DNA from: Verrucomicrobiaceae bacterium
Lineage (GTDB): Bacteria; Verrucomicrobiota; Verrucomicrobiia; Verrucomicrobiales; Verrucomicrobiaceae
Reading direction: 5' to 3'
Assembly: GCA_016713245.1 (NCBI GenBank)
Contig: JADJPM010000004.1
Span: 744,001-808,000 of the forward strand
DNA length: 64,000 bases
Part shown: positions 8,659-16,287 of the stretch, in pieces
Position numbering within the stretch: the stretch's first letter is position 1
How the letters are laid out: each line of letters starts with the position of its first letter
The notes under the pieces: model-generated
Told to the model about the DNA's origin: nothing
Databases searched by the model: none
Seen by the model: only the letters and a program-made list of their open reading frames with translations
Position numbers and translations under genes: made by a program

Positions 8659-8720
8659 GCGGGCCTGTAGAGTTTCAGGTGGCAGGTTTCAAGTTTCACG
8701 ATGGAAGAGCACGCGAAAGT

Positions 8721-8772
8721 GTGAGGTCGGCACTCTTGCCTTTCCCATGGCGGGCAGGAGTGCCCGCCTCAC
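8721..8772. repeat. Inverted repeat, REP-like, at the rsgA 3' end
   Basis: Arms of about 20 bases, 8721-8740 and 8753-8772, are reverse complements apart from two mismatches (core GGCACTC / GAGTGCC). The right arm covers the rsgA stop codon at 8769-8771. It may act as a transcript-end hairpin for rsgA or be a dispersed palindromic element. Confidence 0.65.
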
Positions 8773-9908
8773 TCGCGGTGCTCATGCCGCGAAGGGCGGA
8801 GGTTGCGCTCGATGTCGTGGCGGTCCTCGCGGTTGCGGGCTTTGATCTTGTGATCGCGTTTGAAGACGCGTTCGACGGTCATCTGGCGCTTTTTGCGCTT
8901 TTTGCGCAGCTCGGCGATTTCTTCTTCGAGCTTCAGATAGCCTTCGTAACGGGCGGCATCGAGGGTGCCGGCCTCCACGGCGGCGCGGATGGCGCAGCCA
9001 GCGTCCTTGCCATGCTTGCAATCGCCAAAGCGGCAGCCGATGGCGACTTGGTCGATGTCGGCAAAGCGCTCGCGGAGGGTGGTCTCATCCGTCCACATCT
9101 GGACTTCCTTGATGCCGGGGTTGTCGATGAGGATGCCGCCGCCATCGAGCACGATCAGCTCGCGTGCGGTGGTGGTGTGGCGGCCGCGTCCGGTCTTTTC
9201 GTTCACTTCATCGGTCCACTGCCATTCCTCGCCGAGGAGGAGATTGATCATGGCGGATTTACCGACGCCGCTGGAGCCGATGAAGGCCACGGTCTGGCCG
9301 CGCTTGAAGTAGTTTTTGAGGACTTTGATGCCCTTGCGCTTCGTGACGCTGGTGAGATGCACATCGGCGCTCGCACTGAGCTGGCGGATGTCTGCGGCGG
9401 CCTGCTCGTTTTGCTCCTTGGAGGTGAGATCGATCTTGTTGATCAAGACGACGGCCTTGGCACCGCTGCGGGCGATGAGCGTGAAGTAACGCTCCATGCG
9501 CCGGAGATTCAAATCGGTCTCCGCATCGGTGATGACGATGACGGTGTCCACATTGGCGGCGATGACCTGCTCCTCGGCGCTGAGGCCGGGGGCTTTTCGC
9601 GAAAAGCAGGTCTGCCGGGGAAGGCGGGCGCGGATGACGGTGTCCGTGCCTTCTTTGCCGACATCGAGCGCCACCCAATCGCCCACGGCCGGGAGATCGG
9701 CATCGGTGGCGGCATCGTGATAGACTTTGCCACTGAGGATGACCTCCAGCTCATCGTAGCCGCCGCTGCCATCATCGAGCAGGGCACCGTAGGAGATCTT
9801 GTTGTCACGGATCAGGCGGGCCGGTTTCCAGCCTTCGGCGGCCAGAGGCTCGAACTGCTTGGCGAAGGAGGCATTCCAACCAAGATCCTCAAGCGTGAAA
9901 CGGGGCAC
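8769..9908 (-). CDS. rsgA: Ribosome small subunit-dependent GTPase RsgA
   Basis: A circularly permuted GTPase that helps late 30S maturation. In the 379-residue protein an N-terminal OB-fold (about 30-110, with VGDWVALD) precedes a permuted G domain: G4 NKID at 157-160, then G1 GSSGVGKS at 211-218, the GRGRHTTT switch at 240-247 and G3 DNPGI at 262-266. The zinc-binding knuckle is intact: Cys292, Cys297, His299, Cys305. A basic C-terminal tail (RKKRKKRQ) fits RNA binding. ATG at 9908. The gene stands alone between the ABC exporter and the L,D-transpeptidase, and its stop lies within a palindromic repeat. Confidence 0.96.
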   Translation of the reverse strand: MPRFTLEDLGWNASFAKQFEPLAAEGWKPARLIRDNKISYGALLDDGSGGYDELEVILSGKVYHDAATDADLPAVGDWVALDVGKEGTDTVIRARLPRQTCFSRKAPGLSAEEQVIAANVDTVIVITDAETDLNLRRMERYFTLIARSGAKAVVLINKIDLTSKEQNEQAAADIRQLSASADVHLTSVTKRKGIKVLKNYFKRGQTVAFIGSSGVGKSAMINLLLGEEWQWTDEVNEKTGRGRHTTTARELIVLDGGGILIDNPGIKEVQMWTDETTLRERFADIDQVAIGCRFGDCKHGKDAGCAIRAAVEAGTLDAARYEGYLKLEEEIAELRKKRKKRQMTVERVFKRDHKIKARNREDRHDIERNLRPSRHEHRE

Positions 9909-9932
9909 AGTGGTCAGGGGAAAAGAATGCGA

Positions 9933-10841
9933 TCACTGCTGGCCGGTGCCGGGAGCGGCAGGTGCGGCGGGCTTCACCTCGATGGTGGGAGAGGCGGGCG
10001 TGGCAGGAGCACCGAGGGGCGGAGGCTCCGGCACCTTCATTTCTGGCGTGGCAGGTTTCGGTGCGGGAGCATTCGGATCGGCGGGAGGCGTGGTGCCATT
10101 GGCAGCGGCTTCCTCGGCCTTCTTGGCGGCGCTCTCTTCGAGCTTCTTTTTGGAAGCGGCATACTTGGCGGCATTCGCCTTCGATTTGGCCGCGGATTGT
10201 TTGAGGTAGGTGGCGTAGTCGGGGCCGCTGCCGGTGATTCTGACGGGCGTGCCGAGAGCGGTGTGCTCGTAAAGGATGGGGGCCATCTTGGAAGGCAGGC
10301 GGATGCAGCCGTGGGAGGCGCGACGGCCGGGCTTGGCGATGACACCGATGTGCATGCCCACGCCGTCGTTGGTGAGGCGCATGAAAAACTTCATCGGCGC
10401 GGCGATGAACTTGCCGCCAGGTGGCAGCACATCACGGCCGTTCTTGAAATCGGAGTTCACCAGCTTGCCGCCCGCGTCGTAGCCCTTGCCGTAGAGGTTG
10501 GAGACCTTGTCTTTGACCTTTTCGAGCACTTTGAAATCGCCGGTGGGCGTGGGGAAGCTGGTGATGCCGCTGGCCACATAGGTCCAGCCGACGACTTCTT
10601 CGTTGTGGTAAAGGGTGGCGCGTTGGGTGTCCACATTCACCACGATCTGGGTGATGGGCTTGTCACCGCCGGTCCACTCGCCGGGATACTTCCACACTTC
10701 CTTCACGGGCTCTGGGGGCGGAGGTGGCGGGGCTTTCTTGAAAAGATTGCAGGAGGCCAGGGAAACCGCAGCCAGCACGAGCAGGCCGGATTTGAGATAA
10801 TGGTGCGCAGGGGTGATCACAGACCGGAATTGTAAGGGCAT
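9933..10841 (-). CDS. L,D-transpeptidase lipoprotein (YkuD domain)
   Basis: A 302-residue envelope enzyme that forms 3-3 peptidoglycan cross-links or attaches proteins to peptidoglycan. The N-terminus has a signal ending in a lipobox (SLAS-Cys31), so it should be a lipoprotein. The YkuD domain spans about 65-205 with the catalytic box ASHGCIRL; nucleophile Cys179, with His165 in GMHIGV. After it comes a Lys/Ala-rich helix (AKSKANAAKYAASKKKLEE) and a Pro/Ala-rich tail of about 60 residues, probably a periplasmic linker or wall-spanning segment. ATG at 10841 was preferred to the longer frame because it places the signal at the start. The HAD phosphatase gene lies 11 bases upstream, same strand. 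Confidence 0.9.
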   Translation of the reverse strand: MPLQFRSVITPAHHYLKSGLLVLAAVSLASCNLFKKAPPPPPPEPVKEVWKYPGEWTGGDKPITQIVVNVDTQRATLYHNEEVVGWTYVASGITSFPTPTGDFKVLEKVKDKVSNLYGKGYDAGGKLVNSDFKNGRDVLPPGGKFIAAPMKFFMRLTNDGVGMHIGVIAKPGRRASHGCIRLPSKMAPILYEHTALGTPVRITGSGPDYATYLKQSAAKSKANAAKYAASKKKLEESAAKKAEEAAANGTTPPADPNAPAPKPATPEMKVPEPPPLGAPATPASPTIEVKPAAPAAPGTGQQ

Positions 10842-10852
10842 GTGAGGATTGC

Positions 10853-11500
10853 TCAAGCAGCCAATTCGCAAGGATGAGAAATCAAAACGTCCGCCCCGTG
10901 CTCCAGCAGCTCTTTTTCGCCGCGAAAGCCCCAGCGCACGCCGATGGCCCGCATGCCGCTGGCTTTGGCAAAGTCCATGTCGATGCCCGAATCGCCCACA
11001 TAGGCGATTTCGCTCGTCGGCAGGCCCCAAATCGCCGCCACCTCGTGAGCGGCATCCGGGGCGGGTTTGTGCGGCACCTCCGGTCGGGCACCGAGGATGA
11101 TGTCGAAGGCGTCTTTGCCGAAAAAGTGCTCGGTCATCGGCACGGTGAAGCGGTGCGCCTTGTTGGAGATGACGCCCAGCTTGAAGCCACGGGCCTTGAG
11201 TGTGCTGAGAAGCTCCACGATGCCGTCGTAAGGGCGTGTTTGCTCTTGCCAGTGCTGCTCGTAGTTCGCCCGATACTCCGCCACGCCCTCGCGGATCGTC
11301 TCCGCATCGCGGGCGTGTTCCGGCAGCGCCCGCTCCACCAGCTTCTCCATGCCATCGCCCACCATCTGGCGAAAAAGTTCCTCCTCATGCCTCGGATACC
11401 CACGAGCCTCCAACATGCGGTTCACGGACCCGGCAATATCGGCCAGCGAATCGATGAGCGTGCCGTCGAGGTCAAAAAGGTAGGCTTGGGGAGAGGACAT
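10853..11500 (-). CDS. HAD-family phosphatase, phosphoglycolate phosphatase-like
   Basis: A 215-residue haloacid-dehalogenase subfamily IA hydrolase. Motif I DLDGTLIDS (Asp nucleophile near residue 10), a helical cap (about 15-85), motif II ISNKA with a Thr/Ser-type position, motif III Lys in KPAPD and motif IV GDSGIDMDFAKASG are all present. Together with the length these point to Gph-type phosphoglycolate or related small-phosphate phosphatase, though substrate cannot be read from sequence. ATG at 11500 is the best start; a second ATG at 11506 would add two residues. The L,D-transpeptidase gene follows after 11 bases and may be cotranscribed. Confidence 0.88.
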   Translation of the reverse strand: MSSPQAYLFDLDGTLIDSLADIAGSVNRMLEARGYPRHEEELFRQMVGDGMEKLVERALPEHARDAETIREGVAEYRANYEQHWQEQTRPYDGIVELLSTLKARGFKLGVISNKAHRFTVPMTEHFFGKDAFDIILGARPEVPHKPAPDAAHEVAAIWGLPTSEIAYVGDSGIDMDFAKASGMRAIGVRWGFRGEKELLEHGADVLISHPCELAA

Positions 11501-11742
11501 GGCCATTCCTCTGGCAGGAAACCACGCCGCAGGCAAGCGATTGGGGAGTGAGCGTGCGACCATTCCATCTTAGCAGAAGGCAGATGAGGTCAGGTAGAGG
11601 AGAGTGAGGAAGGCTCAGCGAGCCTTCATCATTTTTAAGTCGGGAGGCGCATTTCAGACCTCATACGCAACACACTCTTCGTCGCCCGATTCAAAAGTAA
11701 CTTGAGGGTTCGGGCTTAGTTGATTCGGTGATTTTGGTCACA

Positions 11743-12204
11743 TCAATCGTTCTGATATAGGTAAATGATACCGTTAGCCGAGTCTGCCCAAATCTGGAGT
11801 GCATAGCTGGCCGAATCTCCTCGGAAGTAGCCTGCGTGGATCGTCGATGGAGTCCACCAAGTCATTGGAAGAAACTCAGCACGCGGTGACGATATGGGGG
11901 CGGCACTCAATGGAGTTCTCGCATAGGGGAGCGAACGCTTGAACTGAAGGTTATTGGCTGCGACGAGGGCATCAATCGCACTGTCCAAATCGGACGCTGG
12001 GACTGTGAAGCGGACGAATCGTTCCAAATCTTGGAGGCCCCCACTAAAGTCGAGGTAGTAGATGTCGGAGGCTGACTTCGGCAGGGCGGGATCAAGAAGT
12101 CCTGAAGCAGCAGGTGATGAAGATGGTGCATCTGACCGATGGATGGAATCCCCGGAACACCCAGCAAGCAAAAGCACCGCTAATGATAAGGCCAAAGTGT
12201 GCAT
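11743..12204 (-). CDS. Small hypothetical lipoprotein
   Basis: A 153-residue protein with a clear lipoprotein signal (MHTLALSLAVLLLAGC, lipobox Cys16), so it should be anchored in the envelope. The mature part is Ser/Ala/Pro-rich at first, then has the string DIYYLDFSGGLQDLERFVRFTVPASDLDSAIDALV and ends in YALQIWADSANGIIYLYQND. This resembles small verrucomicrobial or planctomycete lipoproteins of unknown function. The gene stands alone, with about 240 bases to gph downstream and a 400-base repeat-bearing spacer upstream. Confidence 0.75.
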   Translation of the reverse strand: MHTLALSLAVLLLAGCSGDSIHRSDAPSSSPAASGLLDPALPKSASDIYYLDFSGGLQDLERFVRFTVPASDLDSAIDALVAANNLQFKRSLPYARTPLSAAPISSPRAEFLPMTWWTPSTIHAGYFRGDSASYALQIWADSANGIIYLYQND

Positions 12205-12603
12205 TGAATGGATCAGCTATCGTGGTTTCCCGAACAGTGTAGATGGTTGCCAGATCGTGAAATTTGCCAGCAGCCGTATCGGAAAGGTGCGGGCTGGGTT
12301 GCTCATGAGTGTCGTTTTACCCTGTTGGGACGTTGCCGGGCAACAAGAATGTCGGTTTGCGAAGGCCTAGGAGAGTAAATAGCCTGAGTGAATATTCTGG
12401 TTCCGGCAGAGTTGAGTGGAAGGCCAGACGGAGGCTAGTGAAAACCACCCGCCGCACCTGCCACTTTGTTTGCCGCCAAGGGGCAGAGGAGCGGAGGACG
12501 CAGAGATTAAGACAGAAGGAAACCTTGGCATCCTCTGCCTCTTTGCTCCTCTGCGGCAAAACCGAGTGGGGGAAGGGCGGCGTGGTTCTCTCCTGCGTTT
12601 TCA
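12205..12603. repeat. Intergenic region with an inverted GCAGAGGAG-type repeat
   Basis: About 400 bases without a convincing gene. From 12469 to 12560 it holds an imperfect inverted repeat: left arm 12469-12505 (TTTGCCGC...GGGCAGAGGAG...GCAGAG), right arm 12532-12560 (CCTCTGCC...GCTCCTCTGCGGCAAA). This matches the widespread dispersed element built on GCAGAGG / CCTCTGCGGCAAA seen in Verrucomicrobiota, Planctomycetota and other genomes. Short frames here are translated repeat and are not annotated. Confidence 0.65.
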
Positions 12604-12642
12604 ATGCGCGAGTCCGACCTGCTGCCGCGTATGCACTGGCTC

Positions 12643-13440
12643 ATGAATCCGAAATTCCGCATCTGGGACCTGCACTGCCATCTCTCCGGCGTGCCCGGTC
12701 TCACACCCGAGGAGCGGCTGGGGCAGCTCCTGCGCTATGCCGACCGCGTGGGCATCGAGCGGCTCTGTGTGTACATGGGCATGAAATGGTCGCAGGACCC
12801 CGCGCCGGACGATTTTCGCAAACAGAACGACGAAGTCCTCCGCGCCATCGCGAAGCATCCTGATCGTGCCTTTGGCTTCGTCACGCTCAATCCGAAGCAC
12901 GTCGCCGAGTCTCTCGCCGAGCTGGAACGCTGTGTGGCGAATGGCCCGATGGTCGGCGTGAAGCTGTGGGTCGCCAAACGCTGCGATGGACCGGAGATCG
13001 ATCCGCTCATCGCCCGCGCCGTCGAATTGAAAGCCGTCATCTTCCAGCACACCTGGTTCAAAACGACGGCGAACTACCCCGGCGAATCCACGCCGGATGA
13101 TCTGGTGGCCTTGGCGAAGCGTTTTCCGAACGTGCCCATCATCTGCGGTCACACCGGCGGCACCTGGGAACTCGGCATCCGTGCCATCCGCGATCAAAAG
13201 AACCTCTTCGCCGATCTCGCCGGCTCCGATCCCACCGCAGGCATCACCGAGATGGCCGTGCGTGAACTCGGCACGGAGCGAGTCATCTACGGCAGCGATT
13301 GCGGCGGGCGCAGCTTCGCCAGCCAGCTCGCCAAGGTGCATGGAGCCGCCATCACAGAGGCGCAAAAGCAGCAGATCTTCCAAGGCACGCTGCGCAGCCT
13401 CATGAATCCTATCCTCAAAGCGAAAGGCATCCAGGCATGA
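12643..13440 (+). CDS. Amidohydrolase family protein (TIM-barrel metal hydrolase)
   Basis: A roughly 265-residue amidohydrolase-2-type enzyme. The N-terminal metal site IWDLHCHLSG (HxH), the central FQHTWFK and IICGHTGGTWE with metal-binding His, and the late YGSDCGGRS Asp are the expected ligands. Substrates in this family are C-N or C-C bonds of small cyclic or carboxylic compounds. It overlaps the next gene (ATGA at 13437-13440), a second amidohydrolase-like protein, so the two are probably coupled and may form a heteromer or act in sequence. Starts at 12604 and 12631 are also in frame; 12643 (MNPKFRIWDLH) best fits the family. No signal peptide, so cytoplasmic. Confidence 0.85.
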   Translation: MNPKFRIWDLHCHLSGVPGLTPEERLGQLLRYADRVGIERLCVYMGMKWSQDPAPDDFRKQNDEVLRAIAKHPDRAFGFVTLNPKHVAESLAELERCVANGPMVGVKLWVAKRCDGPEIDPLIARAVELKAVIFQHTWFKTTANYPGESTPDDLVALAKRFPNVPIICGHTGGTWELGIRAIRDQKNLFADLAGSDPTAGITEMAVRELGTERVIYGSDCGGRSFASQLAKVHGAAITEAQKQQIFQGTLRSLMNPILKAKGIQA

Positions 13441-14261
13441 ACCGCCGACTCTTCCTCCAAAGCACCGCCGCGGCCGCCGCCACGCCCTTGATCGCCCTCG
13501 AACCCGCCGCCGAGCGCCTCGATGTGAACTTCGCCACCGGCCCCTGGCCCTTCCGCGATCTGCCCCAGCTCGATGGCGATTCCTTGAAGCAACGCGGCAT
13601 CACCCAAGCCATCACCGGCTCCCTCGAAGCCCTGCTCACGCGAGACATCGCCGCCGTGAATGCCCGGCTCGCTGCTGAGTGTGCGAAGAGCGGTGGCGTG
13701 CTGCTCCCTGCTGGCACGCTGCATCCGCTGCTCCCCGCGTGGCGAGAGGACCTGCGCCGCTGCCGTGACGAGCACGCGATGAAGGTCATTCGCCTGCATC
13801 CGAACTACCACGGCTACACGCTCGCCGATCCCCTCTTTGCCGACATGCTCGATGCGATCACCGACGCCGGTCTCGTCGTGCAAATCGTGGCGCAGATGGA
13901 GGATCAGCGCACGCAGCATCCGCTCGTGCAGGCCGCCCCCGTCGATCTCAAGCCGCTTCACGATCTGCTCAAAGCCCACCCGAAGGCCCGCGTCATGGTT
14001 TTGAATGCCAACGCCGCCATGATCACCACCGCGCTGCGTGGCTGCGCCTCGCTCTGGCTCGACTGCGCCATGATCGAAGGTGTCGGCGGTATCGAAAACA
14101 CGCTCAAAGCATGGCCCGCCGAAAAACTCTGCTTCGGCACGCATGCCCCGTTTTTCTATCCTGAGTCCTCACTGCTCAAACTCGTCGAGTCAGAGCTGAG
14201 CAGGACGCTATTGACCGCATTGACGGTGGACAATGCGAGAGCGTTTCTAGGGCGTGTTTAA
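13437..14261 (+). CDS. Secreted amidohydrolase-like protein with Tat-type signal
   Basis: A 274-residue protein beginning MNRRLFLQSTAAAAATPLIAL, a twin-arginine signal. It has the same TIM-barrel plan as the upstream gene (WPFRDLPQLD near 35, VIRLHPNYHGY near 115, LCFGTHAPFF near 235) but the HxH metal pair at the N-terminus is not apparent: the matching stretch reads DVNFATGPWPF. This suggests a metal-poor or non-catalytic paralogue, or use of other ligands. Translation is coupled to the cytoplasmic paralogue by a four-base overlap, which is odd if one partner is exported. Function not assignable beyond the amidohydrolase superfamily. Confidence 0.78.
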   Translation: MNRRLFLQSTAAAAATPLIALEPAAERLDVNFATGPWPFRDLPQLDGDSLKQRGITQAITGSLEALLTRDIAAVNARLAAECAKSGGVLLPAGTLHPLLPAWREDLRRCRDEHAMKVIRLHPNYHGYTLADPLFADMLDAITDAGLVVQIVAQMEDQRTQHPLVQAAPVDLKPLHDLLKAHPKARVMVLNANAAMITTALRGCASLWLDCAMIEGVGGIENTLKAWPAEKLCFGTHAPFFYPESSLLKLVESELSRTLLTALTVDNARAFLGRV

Positions 14262-14291
14262 AGACCTACCGATGACGATCAGGCGAAGCAA

Positions 14292-14412
14292 AGTGGCCAT
14301 CTCGCTCCGCGAGATGAGCGGGAGGCTTGGCAAACTCAACGGTTCAAGGCCTCCAAAAAACCTTCATGTATGCGAAAGCCGTTCGCTCATCTCGACGGAG
14401 CGAGATGGCTAC
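14292..14412. repeat. Inverted repeat, CATCTCGCTCCG type
   Basis: Left arm 14292-14320 (AGTGGCCATCTCGCTCCG...GAGATGAGCG) and right arm 14384-14412 are near-perfect reverse complements with one substitution and one inserted base. Each arm is itself partly palindromic (CATCTCG...CGAGATG). It lies in the 270-base spacer after the amidohydrolase pair, which holds no gene that I can support. Confidence 0.7.
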
Positions 14413-14471
14413 TCTGCTGCCGCATCATTCGAGTGCCCCAGATGGTTTTCGAACACGACCTGGGTTAAGCC

Positions 14472-14531
14472 GTACGTTGTTCACGCTTTAGCGTGACGGG
14501 GGGAGGGCACGCTAAAGCGTGAACAACGTAC
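14472..14531. repeat. Perfect 24-base inverted repeat, CACGCTTTAGCGTG type
   Basis: Arms 14472-14495 and 14508-14531 are exact reverse complements around a 12-base G-rich loop (14496-14507). Each arm contains the smaller palindrome CACGCTTTAGCGTG. It ends three bases before the stop of the TPR gene, so it may also serve as a transcript-end hairpin between convergent units, although no T-run follows. The CACGCTTTAGCGTG motif is a recognisable dispersed element in this phylum. Confidence 0.8.
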
Positions 14532-14534
14532 CTC

Positions 14535-15149
14535 TTACCAACCGCGCAGCTTCACATGCACCTGGGCCACTTTGCCCATGTAGTGATCCATTTTGTAATC
14601 GGTGGCGGCTTTGACCATGTGTTCCTTGGCTTTGGCGTTGTCGCCGATCGACTCGAAATAGAGGCCGAGATAGAGATGGGCGTAGCAGCGATGGTTGCGG
14701 AGGTCATTGCCTTCGCCGGTCTCGGCGGCTTTGAGCACGTCTTCGGGCGTTGCTTTGTTGGCGAAGAGTTGATGCACCTGCTTCATCGGCACGCGGGTGT
14801 CGCCCTCGATGGGGATGAGCACCTTACGGGCGGCCTCGACGCTCTCTGCTTTGGCCACGCAGAGGAAATGCCAGGCGGCATTCTCCACGTCGTTCGTGTT
14901 GTAGGTCTGATGCGTCTCAAACTGCTCGCGACCGCCTTTGAAATCGCCGGCGTAGTAAAGCGAGAGGCCGCGCTGCCACAGCTCGGGCTTGGCTTTGGGT
15001 TCGAGCTTCAAAAGCGCATCGAAAGCTTCGACGGACTCCTTGGGCTTGGCATCGAAAAACATCTCCACTCCGCGCTTGAAGGCACTTTGAGCGGTTTCTT
15101 CGGCCAACGAGGCCGTGGTGAGCAAAAGGAGGGCGGTGAGGATTTTCAT
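14535..15149 (-). CDS. Secreted TPR-repeat protein
   Basis: A 204-residue exported protein: signal MKILTALLLLTTASLA then EETAQSAFKRG. Two to three tetratricopeptide-like repeats follow (AFKRGVEMFFDAKPKESVEAFDALLKLEP; LWQRGLSLYYAGDFKGGREQFE; AHLYLGLYFESIGDNAKAKEHMVKAA). The middle resembles the WHFLCVAKAE stretch of NlpI-like proteins. Such proteins act as periplasmic scaffolds. The gene lies 38 bases from mutY on the same strand and may be its downstream partner in one transcript; no functional link is evident. Confidence 0.8.
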   Translation of the reverse strand: MKILTALLLLTTASLAEETAQSAFKRGVEMFFDAKPKESVEAFDALLKLEPKAKPELWQRGLSLYYAGDFKGGREQFETHQTYNTNDVENAAWHFLCVAKAESVEAARKVLIPIEGDTRVPMKQVHQLFANKATPEDVLKAAETGEGNDLRNHRCYAHLYLGLYFESIGDNAKAKEHMVKAATDYKMDHYMGKVAQVHVKLRGW

Positions 15150-15187
15150 CGGTGGAGTGAACGAGGCATCGCGAGGCGCTTTTGCGG

Positions 15188-16222
15188 CTACAAGAGGTCT
15201 TCCGCGTGCGATTTGAGCATGGCATTCAACGCGCGACGATAGGGGCTTGGCATCGGAAGATCAGTAACCTGCTCATGCGGCACCACTTGGTGGCTTTCCG
15301 GCCACGCGATCTTGCCTTTCGGCGGTTCGTGGACCCACAGCGTGACTTTGTAGCGTGTGATGCCGTAGTGCGATTTCATCAGCACGGGCGGTGGCTTGGC
15401 ATGCAGGCCTTCGGGCAGTGCGGGCAGCTTCCACAGGCCGGTGCGGCGGCTGCCGGTCTCTTGTTCGAGCAGCACGCCTTCGGCCGTGCGCAGGAAGAAG
15501 ACACGCTCGGTGACCTCCGTCATCTCGGGGCGGGCAGATTTCACCGGCAGGTGCTCGGGATCGGTGGCACGGCACTCGCCACGCAGCGGGCAGAGATCAC
15601 AGCTTGGCTTGGTGGGGCGGCAGTGCGTCTGGCCCAGCTCCATGAGGGCGGAGTTCAGCGTGCGTGGATCGGTGGTGGTCTGCACGAGCGTGGTGGCACG
15701 CTGCCAGAGCAGGTCGCGGCCTTTGGCGGAGTCGATGGGCGTGGCATCATTGTGCAGACGCGAGAGCACGCGGGCCACGTTTCCATCCACGATGGGATGC
15801 GGGAGGTTAAAGGCAAAGCTCGCCACCGCACCAGCGGTGTAGGGACCGACGCCGGGGAGCTTCAAAATGGCCGCGTGATCCTGGGGAAACACGCCGCCAT
15901 GCTCTTCCATGATGGTTTGAGCCAGCTTCTGAAGGTGTCGTGCCCGGCGATAGTAGCCGAGACCTTCCCAGGCCTTCAAAACCACGCTTTCGGAGGCGGC
16001 GGCGAGTGTCGGCCAGTCAGGAAACTGCGCCATCCAGCGCGTGTAGTAGCCACGGTCGAGCACGGTGGCGATCTGCGTTTGCTGCAGCATCACCTCGGAG
16101 ACGAGAATGGCATACGGGTCCTGCGTGCGACGCCAGGGATAGTCTTTCCCATGATCACGAAACCACGTCATCAGCGCCTCCACCGTGGCAGAGGGATCAG
16201 GTTCGTAGTGGTGAGCCGACAT
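15188..16222 (-). CDS. mutY: A/G-specific adenine glycosylase MutY
   Basis: Base-excision repair glycosylase removing adenine mispaired with 8-oxoguanine. In the 344-residue protein the helix-hairpin-helix is LPGVGPYTAGAVASFAF followed by the catalytic Asp in PIVDGNVARVL, and an early Glu lies in SEVMLQQTQ. The 4Fe-4S cluster motif is intact: Cys-x6-Cys-x2-Cys-x5-Cys in CRPTKPSCDLCPLRGEC. The C-terminal NUDIX-like domain (about 225-344) reads the 8-oxoG. ATG at 16222 (MSAHHYEPDP) was preferred; ATGs at 16240 and 16258 would add unconserved residues. It is divergent from the FAD lipoprotein gene, whose start lies 65 bases away. Confidence 0.95.
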   Translation of the reverse strand: MSAHHYEPDPSATVEALMTWFRDHGKDYPWRRTQDPYAILVSEVMLQQTQIATVLDRGYYTRWMAQFPDWPTLAAASESVVLKAWEGLGYYRRARHLQKLAQTIMEEHGGVFPQDHAAILKLPGVGPYTAGAVASFAFNLPHPIVDGNVARVLSRLHNDATPIDSAKGRDLLWQRATTLVQTTTDPRTLNSALMELGQTHCRPTKPSCDLCPLRGECRATDPEHLPVKSARPEMTEVTERVFFLRTAEGVLLEQETGSRRTGLWKLPALPEGLHAKPPPVLMKSHYGITRYKVTLWVHEPPKGKIAWPESHQVVPHEQVTDLPMPSPYRRALNAMLKSHAEDLL

Positions 16223-16287
16223 GCGACACTGGAAGCGCATTTCGCGGGCTTGTGGCAAGAGGTTTCCCGGTTCTTTTCGGCGTGCTG

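Noticed and set aside
8679..10835. A 718-residue plus-strand open frame opposite rsgA and the L,D-transpeptidase gene
   Set aside because: Antisense shadow of two strongly supported minus-strand genes; its Gly/Ala/His-rich composition has no coherent domain.
11564..11742. A terminator after gph or before the lipoprotein gene (AAGGCT/AGCCTT near 11610-11626)
   Set aside because: Six-base stem with the T-run on the plus side only, whereas both neighbouring genes are on the minus strand.
12309..12863. A 184-residue plus-strand frame in the spacer before the amidohydrolase
   Set aside because: Runs through the dispersed repeat and then out of frame into the amidohydrolase gene.
14254..14496. 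An 80-residue frame after the amidohydrolase pair
   Set aside because: It spans the inverted repeats at 14292-14412 and overlaps the previous stop; it looks like translated repeat.
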